Source of the DNA: Helicobacteraceae bacterium
GTDB lineage: Bacteria > Campylobacterota > Campylobacteria > Campylobacterales > Sulfurimonadaceae
Assembly: GCA_015488075.1 (NCBI GenBank)
Contig: WFOM01000203.1
Coordinates: forward strand, 1-8,218
DNA: 8,218 nucleotides
Direction: 5' to 3'
The notes below the pieces were generated by a model. That model was given only the letters and a program-made list of their open reading frames with translations. It ran no database searches and was not told the origin of the DNA. Positions 1 through 6,674 of the stretch are shown here, one piece after another. The translations under genes and the position numbers were made by a program. Each line of letters starts with the position of its first letter. Within the stretch, counting starts at the first letter, position 1.

Positions 1-2134
1 AAACTGTTAAGTTATTTAACACATACCCTATAACTTCGGTTCCGTCATTTTCATAATAGTTTGGAAGTTCATCAAAATCTATCGATTTAAACCCTTTGTT
101 TTGTGGAAGTTCTTTTGTGTATTCTATGGTAAGTTCAGCTTTCAGTCCGAGTTCGTTTGCTATGTCGTTTAGCACATACCCTTTGTATGGAACTGCCTGG
201 TTTGTAGGTTTTACTCTTTTGTTTATACTTGTAAGTGTTCCTTCTTGTTGGTTGATAGCCGGCATATCCAAGTCACCATCCCCTAAAGCACTCAAAGTAA
301 AATCACCTTTAACATTGTATCCTATTGTGAATGAGCCTCTCTCATCATCCAAATCATTTATAAGTGCAACACCTAGTGTGTTTGAAAGAGGTGGGATTAT
401 AACAAGTTCAAAATCAGTGTATTTTTCAACCAAAGCTGTAAGTCTTGCCAGATTTTTTGAGTTTGGATGTGTATAGAAATCTGGTCCAACGATTATAGAA
501 AACTTATCTTTTTTCTTAAGTTGTTTCTCTAAATCCTCCATAAATTTTTCACCTGCACCTACCATCTCCAAAAGTGCATTTTTATCTACTTCAACCTCTT
601 TTTCTATGGTTTTTGAAACCATTTTGGTTTGTTCCTCTTCAACTTCTATCTCGTTTCCGTCTTCATCTTCTTTTACAACTTTTACAACTTCGGTTACTTT
701 TTCTTTTACCGTTTCGGTTATCGTTACAATCTCTTTTGAGTGAAAACCATCAAGATACTCTACTATATCTTTTGGCATCTTTTCTTTGTCACCGAAAAGA
801 TCAAGCACAAGATACATTACGGCTTCTTCTTGAAGCGGTTTGTGATAAACGGTTATGATGTTTTTCCCAAGACCTTCTATAACAGGGTCTTTTACAGGGT
901 GGAAGTATATACCTGCACCCTTGTTCATCTTCATAGAGTTGTTAAGTGCATATCTTGCATTTGGATTGTCTGTTTTTATAGCCGTTCCTACAGATATGAC
1001 AAAATTTGAGTTGTGAACCTCTTCAAGGTCACTTCCCCAAAGCATTGTGCCGCTTATCTCAGAGTAGTTTTTCAAGAAATCCTGAAATGCTTTTGCTTCT
1101 TTGTTAACAAGTTTGTAACCGTATTTCTCTTTTAATTTTTGAAGTATCAGTGCCTCTTCATTTGTTATGGTTGAAGTAAATTCTATAGTATCGGCTTTTT
1201 TAAATGCCTCTATGGCATTTTTAAATGCTGTTTCATCTTTTCCTTCAACCCTGTTTTGATAATCATAACCGTATCTTCCGGCTCCGCAGAGTGAAACATA
1301 GTTCCACTCATTTGTAACTCTATATATTTTTGGTTCATCAGATTCAAGTGAAGTGTGTTTTACATCATAATATATCTGACACCCTGCACTACAATGTCCA
1401 CAAGTAGCAGGAACTCTCTCACACTCCCAAGCGTTTGTCGTATAGATATAGTGAGTATCAACCAATGCGCCAACCGGACAAACCGCCGCACACTCACCAC
1501 AGCTTGTGCAGTCAAGCATCTCTCCGCCTGCAGTAAGACCGATGATGGACTTGTTAAGCTTGTTCCACATTGCATAGGCATCTTTTGGCATGCTTTCTTT
1601 ATACTCTTTGTCAAGCGGATCTCCACCTCTTGGAACAGTTTTTAGCGATGTGTCGCCTATCATATCTTTACATACGGTTACACATCTTTCACAAACTATA
1701 CAAAGACCCGGATCGTAATGTAAATGCCCCCAGTCTTTTGAAGGTCTATCTATATCTTTGATGGCATAGCTTTGTGAATCAACTTCCATCTCCAGAGTAT
1801 AGTTTTGAAGCTCACACTCACCGCTTTGGTCACAAACACCGCATTGTAATGGATGGTTTACATCGTAAACCTCCATTATGGCTCTTCTTTCCTGCTCTAT
1901 ATTTGGAGTAGAAGTTACTATCTCCATACCGTCTTTGCTCTTTGCATTACAAGCATAAACCTGCTTGCCGTCAGCTTCTACAAGACAAAGCCTACAAGCA
2001 AGTGTCGGACTACATCTTGTTAGATAACAAATAGCAGGTATAAAGATACCGTTGGCTCTTGCGGCATTTAATACATACTCACCCTCTTTGGTTTGTATCT
2101 CTTTGCCGTCTATTTTTATAGTTATCTTACTCAT
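1..2134 (-). CDS. nuoG: NADH-quinone oxidoreductase subunit G, second divergent copy (3' end outside window)
   Basis: A second NuoG. The ATG at 2134-2132 overlaps the first copy's TGA in ATGA. I translated all 711 codons to the window edge and found no stop or frameshift. Ligand sets are complete: C36/C47/C50/C62 (N1b), H94/C98/C101/C107 (N5), C145/C148/C151/C155 and C209/C212/C215/C219 (two ferredoxin-type [4Fe-4S]), and C245/C248/C252/C283 (N7). It is collinear with the first copy and shares blocks such as DVKHTSLES and NEEALILQKLKEK, but is clearly diverged, so the duplication is not recent. Two insertions set it apart: about 24 residues between C155 and C209, and about 47 charged residues at 471-517. 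If the C-terminus matches the first copy, it should be about 820-830 residues long. Its role may be an added segment of the electron chain or an alternative G subunit; the sequence does not decide. Confidence 0.93.
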   Translation of the reverse strand, partial: MSKITIKIDGKEIQTKEGEYVLNAARANGIFIPAICYLTRCSPTLACRLCLVEADGKQVYACNAKSKDGMEIVTSTPNIEQERRAIMEVYDVNHPLQCGVCDQSGECELQNYTLEMEVDSQSYAIKDIDRPSKDWGHLHYDPGLCIVCERCVTVCKDMIGDTSLKTVPRGGDPLDKEYKESMPKDAYAMWNKLNKSIIGLTAGGEMLDCTSCGECAAVCPVGALVDTHYIYTTNAWECERVPATCGHCSAGCQIYYDVKHTSLESDEPKIYRVTNEWNYVSLCGAGRYGYDYQNRVEGKDETAFKNAIEAFKKADTIEFTSTITNEEALILQKLKEKYGYKLVNKEAKAFQDFLKNYSEISGTMLWGSDLEEVHNSNFVISVGTAIKTDNPNARYALNNSMKMNKGAGIYFHPVKDPVIEGLGKNIITVYHKPLQEEAVMYLVLDLFGDKEKMPKDIVEYLDGFHSKEIVTITETVKEKVTEVVKVVKEDEDGNEIEVEEEQTKMVSKTIEKEVEVDKNALLEMVGAGEKFMEDLEKQLKKKDKFSIIVGPDFYTHPNSKNLARLTALVEKYTDFELVIIPPLSNTLGVALINDLDDERGSFTIGYNVKGDFTLSALGDGDLDMPAINQQEGTLTSINKRVKPTNQAVPYKGYVLNDIANELGLKAELTIEYTKELPQNKGFKSIDFDELPNYYENDGTEVIGYVLNNLTV
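671..688 (-). repeat. Two tandem 9-base units inside the charged insert of the second nuoG
   Basis: On the coding strand, GTTGTAAAA occurs twice in a row, encoding VVK VVK. It sits in a wider imperfect repeat at protein level (TETVKEKV followed by TEVVKVVK, residues 473-488). This suggests that the insert grew at least partly by local duplication. The repeat is in frame and is coding sequence, not a regulatory element. Confidence 0.6.
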
Positions 2135-4383
2135 TGCTCCACTCTTTCTAGTTTAGTTTTTTTAAACCTATACGAATTTACTTCAAAATCAAGATCAAAA
2201 GTCGGATTTATGCCGACTACCCCTTTTAGATCAGGATCTATCTCAAATTTTCTTTTAATCTCAACTCCGTCAATATCTACTTTAACAACATCACCGTCAT
2301 TTAGTTTTGCGGCGATTGCAAACTGTTTTGATCCTCTAAGCACCGCTTCTTTTGGAAGCTGTTTTGTTTTTGCAGTATATCTATTAAACTGCAAAACAGG
2401 ATTAGCATTGTAGATAACTACACCGTTGTATTCCGGCAGGTCATCTATATCATCAAGGTTTAAAGAAACATCTAAGTCTGTATCAATATCAAACTCATAC
2501 CCTCTTATATCTTCACCAAGTCTTCCGTAAAAATTCTCAAGAGAGTCAAAATCAACCTCTTTAAATCCTTTAATGCTTCCAAGCTCTTTTGTCCACTCTA
2601 TGGTCAGTTCTTTATTAAGACCCAATTCGTTTGCAATATCATTTAATGTATATCCGTCAAACCTTAAGGCAACATTTGTCGGAAGAACTTTTTTGTCAAT
2701 GCTTACTACCGTTCCTTCTTGCTGATTTATAGCCGGAACTATCATGTCAGCATTTTCTTCCATACTTGAAATTATAAAATCCCCTTTGTCGTTATAACCG
2801 ACAACATTGTCTAAATTTTCATCATCTTTGTCAAGTTCACAAATCTGACTTACACCTATGGTATTCATATCTTTTGGAACTATCAAAACATTTACATCAC
2901 TGTATCTGTCTATAACTCCCAAAATTTTTGCTATGTTTTTTGCTTTGTCATGAGAAACAAGATCATTTCCTGCAACAAGTGTTATATTTTTAGATCTTTT
3001 AAGCCACAGACTCATAGATGCTATCTCATCTGCACCTATACTGCTTTCAGCTTCTATATACCCAAAATCAAGATTATCAAAATAGTTTTTAAGCTCATTA
3101 GGAAGCTCTTTGTTTTTTAAAAGTTCATTTGCTATAAGTGCAAGCACACCCTCTTCAGTTCCAACTTCGTATTTGCTAAACTGATTGACTACATTTTGCA
3201 TCAGTTTGTCTTCTACAGGGTGAAAATACACAACTTTTGCACCTTTTTGCTTTGAAGCTGTGGTTATGGCATATCGGACTGCAGGGTTGTCGGTTGCGAT
3301 CTGTGTTCCTATAACTATAACACCGTCACTGCATGATAATTCTTCAAGATTTACACTGTCTAAAGATTTGCCTGAAGTTGATGCAAAATTGTTGTAAAAC
3401 TCTTTTGTCAGCCTTGCATCTTCGTTAAAAAGCTTAAATCCAAACTTCTCTTTGAGTTTTTGAAGTATTAAAGCTTCTTCATTTGTTATAATCGATGAAA
3501 ACCTAACCGCTTTTGCATTTTTTAATGCATCAACAGCTTTGTTAAAATCTTCATCTTTGTTCTTTCTTGGTTTTATATAAAAATCAAATCCGAATCTGCC
3601 GGCACCGCAAAGGTTTTTATATTCGTAATTGTTTTTTACTCTGTAAATTTTGTCTTCGTTGCTTTCTAAAGAGGTATGTTTTACATCATACTCCAAAGAA
3701 CAACCTGCACTGCAGTGTGCACAGATGGCAGGGACTCTTCTAAGCTCCCATGCATTTGAAGTGTATTTAAAATCACTGCTGACAAGTGCACCGACAGGAC
3801 ATACCGCTATACATTCACCGCAGAATGTGCAGTCAAGTGTATCAGAATTTTTAGGAATTATTGTTGAATTGTATCCACCAAAATATATCTCTATAGCATC
3901 ATCACCTATAACTTCGTTACAAACATGAACACACTTTTCACAAAGTATGCAAAGTGACGGGTCATAATCTATAAGATTCCAGTGTTTTACATATCTTTTT
4001 TGCTCTTTTGCACTGAAATTTTGTGTATCTACACCAAACTCCAATGTTTTGTTTTGCAAATCACACTCACCGCTTTTGTCACAAACACCGCACTCAAGAG
4101 GATGGTTGACATCATAAAGTTTCATGATGTTAACTCTTTCATTATGAAGTTTTTGGGAATTTGTAGTAACTTTTATCCCCGGAGTCGGTGGTGTATTACA
4201 ACTAAGAACAAATCCGTCGGCACCTTCAACTTCAACCGAGCAAAGTCTGCATGATGCACAAGGTGTTGTTTTTGACACATAACACATTGTCGGTATATAG
4301 ATACCGTATCTTCTTGCAACTTCAAGGATAGTTTCACCTTTTTGAGCTTTAACAGTGATACCGTCTATACTAAACTCTATCAT
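2131..4383 (-). CDS. nuoG: NADH-quinone oxidoreductase subunit G, first copy
   Basis: A 750-residue NuoG, the main iron-sulfur wiring subunit of the complex I peripheral arm. Numbered from the ATG at 4383, it shows C34/C45/C48/C62 for the [2Fe-2S] cluster N1b, then H94/C98/C101/C107 for the His-ligated N5 cluster (HPLECGVCDKSGEC). Two complete ferredoxin motifs follow, C145/C148/C151/C155 and C185/C188/C191/C195, and then C221/C224/C228/C259 for N7. The rest is a molybdopterin-oxidoreductase-like domain, with AINQQEGT and the C-terminal barrel part near INPTFD. The classical E. coli-type NuoG has only one cluster in the double-ferredoxin region, so one extra [4Fe-4S] is predicted. The stretch from about 635 to 665 is rich in Asp. 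A GTG at 4386 could also start the gene; ATG is preferred because AAGGAG lies 8 bases from it and the cluster positions then match other NuoG proteins. The stop overlaps the next start as ATGA. Confidence 0.95.
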   Translation of the reverse strand: MIEFSIDGITVKAQKGETILEVARRYGIYIPTMCYVSKTTPCASCRLCSVEVEGADGFVLSCNTPPTPGIKVTTNSQKLHNERVNIMKLYDVNHPLECGVCDKSGECDLQNKTLEFGVDTQNFSAKEQKRYVKHWNLIDYDPSLCILCEKCVHVCNEVIGDDAIEIYFGGYNSTIIPKNSDTLDCTFCGECIAVCPVGALVSSDFKYTSNAWELRRVPAICAHCSAGCSLEYDVKHTSLESNEDKIYRVKNNYEYKNLCGAGRFGFDFYIKPRKNKDEDFNKAVDALKNAKAVRFSSIITNEEALILQKLKEKFGFKLFNEDARLTKEFYNNFASTSGKSLDSVNLEELSCSDGVIVIGTQIATDNPAVRYAITTASKQKGAKVVYFHPVEDKLMQNVVNQFSKYEVGTEEGVLALIANELLKNKELPNELKNYFDNLDFGYIEAESSIGADEIASMSLWLKRSKNITLVAGNDLVSHDKAKNIAKILGVIDRYSDVNVLIVPKDMNTIGVSQICELDKDDENLDNVVGYNDKGDFIISSMEENADMIVPAINQQEGTVVSIDKKVLPTNVALRFDGYTLNDIANELGLNKELTIEWTKELGSIKGFKEVDFDSLENFYGRLGEDIRGYEFDIDTDLDVSLNLDDIDDLPEYNGVVIYNANPVLQFNRYTAKTKQLPKEAVLRGSKQFAIAAKLNDGDVVKVDIDGVEIKRKFEIDPDLKGVVGINPTFDLDFEVNSYRFKKTKLERVEQ

Positions 4384-4391
4384 CACCCATT

Positions 4392-4397
4392 CTCCTT
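4392..4397 (-). promoter_or_regulatory. Ribosome-binding site of the first nuoG
   Basis: AAGGAG, the strongest Shine-Dalgarno match in the window, using the last two bases of the preceding TAA stop. It lies 8 bases before the ATG at 4383, 5 bases before the alternative GTG at 4386, and 1 base before an out-of-frame ATG at 4390. The spacing is what favours the 4383 start. Confidence 0.75.
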
Positions 4398-6435
4398 AAG
4401 TTGCAACCATTGCTATATAATAACATCTCATACATCGCTCAGCTTCGGCTATGGCTTCTTCCTGTGTAAAGCCGAGATTTACCTCGCGATTGTTTGTTTT
4501 TCTTATCTCTACATCAAGTTTTTCGCTTACAGCTCTTGGAAGTCCGGGAAGCCATCCTGTTACTTTTTCGTTTTTGTCGTAAACTTTCAGCTTTCTTAAA
4601 TGATCTTCCATTATCTCTTCATCTGTAAGTGTTATCTCACCTGTTTGAACATATCTTGATATAACTGAAGCTGCCCTTTTTGCCTGTCCGACTGCATTTA
4701 CTATAGTCATAGGACCGTATTCACAGTCTCCTGCGGCAAAAACACCTTTTCTTGATGTCATATAGTCTCTACCGTTTGTTTTGAGTGTTGCCCATGATGT
4801 CATCTCAAGATCCCACTCTTCAGGCAAAAAGTCAAAATTTGCACTCTGACTTACCGCAGGTATAAGATAATCACACTCAAGTTCATAGTCCGCACCTTCT
4901 ATCTTCTTAAGCTGCGGTCTTCCACCGTCTGGGTCAGGTATAAGCTCAAATTTGGAAACTATCAACTTTTGTAAAACATCGTTTTCATCTGTAACTATTT
5001 TCGAAACTGCAGAGTGAAACAAAAACTCAACACCCTCTTCTACCGCTTCATGATATTCTTCATAGGTTGTGTTTCTTATGATGGTTTTTTCATCTCTTCT
5101 GTATATCATTATAACTTTTTTTGCCCCTGCTCTGACAGAACATCTGACAACATCCATAGATGTAAAACCACCACCGACACAAACTACCGTTTTTCCAGTT
5201 AGATCAACATAGTCTTTATCCAGCATCTGCTTTTGTTGTATCTCTTTTGGAACTTTGATACCGAATTTCTCATACAGGTTTATACAATCAAGGAAGTTTA
5301 TGGCACCCCAGTAACCTTTTATCTCTTCTCTTTCATTTTCACATCTTACTTTTTTTGAAAGCCTTGTTCCGGTAGCTATAAGTATGGCATCATAATCTTT
5401 TTCAAACTGCCTCATCTCATCGGCGGTTACTTTGTGGTTGGTTATAAAATTAACCCCCATATCTTTGACACACTCTATATCTTTGTTGTATCTGTCAATC
5501 GGCATACGGTATTCCGGAACTCCGACAGTAACCTCACCGCCCAAAACCGGAAGCTCTTCATAAACATCTACATCTATCCCTTCAGCCGCCATATAGTATG
5601 CACCAGTAAGACCTGCAGGTCCTGCACCGATAACTGCTACTTTTTTACCTATACTCGGTTTTTTCTCCACAGGGTGAAAAAAGCCAAACCCATGGTCTGT
5701 TTCATAATCAGCCCCTAGCCTTTTTAACTCCATTATCGATATAGGCTCATCAAGGTTTGCTCTTCGACATGCATCTTCACAAGGATGTGGACAAACCCTA
5801 CCGCAGGTATGAGCAAGCGGCATAGTCTGTCTTGTAGCCATTAAAGAGTCATCAAATCTCAAATCCCTGACACCCTCTATATATGCAGGTATGTCAACAT
5901 GACTTGGACATTCATCCATACAAGGTGCAGTGATTTTTGCTATATAGTCAAGTTCATCCTGAGTATAGTGTTTTGAAGGCTTTTTGTTGTTTATACAGTC
6001 CAAAAAGTCATCTTCAAAATAAGTCATCAAATCCAAAATAGGATTTGGAACTGTTTTTCCTATCTCACATTTTGATGTAAGCTGCATAGATTTGGCTATC
6101 TCTTTTATATGCTCAAAATCGCTCAGCTCACCTTCGCCTCTTGCGATTTTGTCCAACATATCATATAAAATTCTGCCGCCCCATCTACCCGGTGCACATC
6201 TTCCGCATGCTTCACTGTATATCTGATACTGCGCGGCATATTCGGTTGCAAGTTTTATAACATCCACATCATCATCAAATATGCTCACACCGTCCCATCC
6301 TATAAAAGCACGGGAAGCTCTGTGCTCTTCATACTGCTCTGGCAGGTTGTATTCTGATTCTTTCCACTCATCTTTGGGCAAGCCGCGATTGTCTACAAGC
6401 TCACCCCTCCAAGTAGAAAAATATACTTTACTCAA
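4396..6435 (-). CDS. Hybrid NuoF-type Fe-S / GltD-like FAD-dependent NAD(P) oxidoreductase replacing NuoF
   Basis: A 679-residue protein, starting at TTG, in the place of nuoF. Residues 1-60 are unassigned. Residues 70-145 resemble the C-terminal N3-cluster domain of NuoF: EACGRCAPGR (75-84) and C123, with the NuoF spacing, but position 83, normally the third Cys, is Gly. Residues 165-245 resemble the iron-sulfur domain of glutamate synthase small subunit and dihydropyrimidine dehydrogenase (C172, C176, C211, C215, C219, C223). An FAD-binding Rossmann motif follows (GAGPAG, 270-275), then ILIATGT (351-357), an NAD(P) motif GGGFTSMD (421-428) followed by IYRR (444-447), and a second FAD motif with AGDC (568-571). 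The C-terminus has EAERCMRC (C668, C671). The FMN/NADH domain and SLBB domain of true NuoF are absent. It probably passes electrons from NAD(P)H through FAD and Fe-S centres to NuoG; this is inferred from domains and context. Helicobacter and Campylobacter have a different protein here (HP1265/Cj1574c). Confidence 0.88.
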   Translation of the reverse strand: MSKVYFSTWRGELVDNRGLPKDEWKESEYNLPEQYEEHRASRAFIGWDGVSIFDDDVDVIKLATEYAAQYQIYSEACGRCAPGRWGGRILYDMLDKIARGEGELSDFEHIKEIAKSMQLTSKCEIGKTVPNPILDLMTYFEDDFLDCINNKKPSKHYTQDELDYIAKITAPCMDECPSHVDIPAYIEGVRDLRFDDSLMATRQTMPLAHTCGRVCPHPCEDACRRANLDEPISIMELKRLGADYETDHGFGFFHPVEKKPSIGKKVAVIGAGPAGLTGAYYMAAEGIDVDVYEELPVLGGEVTVGVPEYRMPIDRYNKDIECVKDMGVNFITNHKVTADEMRQFEKDYDAILIATGTRLSKKVRCENEREEIKGYWGAINFLDCINLYEKFGIKVPKEIQQKQMLDKDYVDLTGKTVVCVGGGFTSMDVVRCSVRAGAKKVIMIYRRDEKTIIRNTTYEEYHEAVEEGVEFLFHSAVSKIVTDENDVLQKLIVSKFELIPDPDGGRPQLKKIEGADYELECDYLIPAVSQSANFDFLPEEWDLEMTSWATLKTNGRDYMTSRKGVFAAGDCEYGPMTIVNAVGQAKRAASVISRYVQTGEITLTDEEIMEDHLRKLKVYDKNEKVTGWLPGLPRAVSEKLDVEIRKTNNREVNLGFTQEEAIAEAERCMRCYYIAMVAT

Positions 6436-6442
6436 GGCTCTG

Positions 6443-6451
6443 TCCTACCTT
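6443..6451 (-). promoter_or_regulatory. Ribosome-binding site deciding the TTG start of the hybrid flavoprotein
   Basis: AAGGTAGGA, whose AGGA part ends 7 bases before the TTG at 6435-6433. An in-frame TAG at 6447-6445 rules out any earlier start, and the first in-frame ATG downstream is codon 93, inside the conserved Fe-S domain. The TTG start with this site is therefore well supported. Confidence 0.75.
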
Positions 6452-6674
6452 ATTTTTTACAAACGATAGTCCAGTCGACTTCGTTGAATTTGAGTGAGTT
6501 GTAAAGTTCATAACCACACTCTTTTACAATATCCGCACTTCTTTGAACAGGAGTAAAATCTCCTATCTCAAACAGGAATATTGCAGCCTCGTTTGCCGGA
6601 TGTTCATTTAACAAAATCTCTTTCATCCTATCATCAAAATCGTTTTTGAGATGTCTTAAATCATATCTTTTCAT
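6450..6674 (-). CDS. Small NuoE-like complex I subunit (HP1264/Cj1575c type)
   Basis: A 74-residue protein in the nuoE position. Classical NuoE is about 160 residues, with a thioredoxin-like domain holding a [2Fe-2S] cluster (N1a) on four Cys. This protein has only two Cys (C53, C72), spaced unlike N1a ligands, so it should not carry that cluster. Its size, its place after nuoD and its sequence character (AAIFLFEIGDF at 30-40, WTIVCKK at the end) match the short subunit of Helicobacter pylori (HP1264) and Campylobacter jejuni (Cj1575c). As I recall, HP1264 was shown to have a thioredoxin-like fold and to bind flavin; that is not visible here. There is no signal peptide or membrane segment. 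Its ATG overlaps the nuoD stop by one base and has a GAGGTGG ribosome-binding site 7 bases upstream. The likely role is structural, or docking of the unusual flavoprotein encoded next. Confidence 0.85.
   Translation of the reverse strand: MKRYDLRHLKNDFDDRMKEILLNEHPANEAAIFLFEIGDFTPVQRSADIVKECGYELYNSLKFNEVDWTIVCKK

Noticed and set aside
96..476. Plus-strand open frame of 126 codons
   Set aside because: It is antisense to the conserved NuoG reading frame, has a Ser/Phe-rich composition typical of antisense reading, and has no recognisable domain.
1360..1626. An 88-codon open frame on the minus strand within the second nuoG
   Set aside because: It lies in another frame of the conserved ferredoxin and N7 cluster region of NuoG, which reads through intact. 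It is a shadow.
1..2134. Second nuoG as a formate dehydrogenase or [FeFe]-hydrogenase subunit, given its double ferredoxin motif
   Set aside because: The first NuoG has the same motifs. There is no hydrogenase H-cluster motif, the C-terminal domain matches the NuoG partner (AINQQEGT), and the gene is embedded in nuo with an ATGA overlap.
1..2134. Second nuoG as a decaying pseudogene copy
   Set aside because: All 711 codons are open, and every cluster ligand (N1b, N5, both ferredoxin motifs, N7) is intact.
4370..4390. Six-codon open frame (MGDDRV, then TAG) starting at the out-of-frame ATG 4390, as a possible leader peptide for the first nuoG
   Set aside because: The Shine-Dalgarno is only one base away from this ATG, too close for good initiation, and nothing else supports a leader role.
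4384..4395. Internal promoter or terminator between the hybrid flavoprotein gene and the first nuoG
   Set aside because: Only 12 bases separate the genes, and they hold just the ribosome-binding site; there is no hairpin or T-run.
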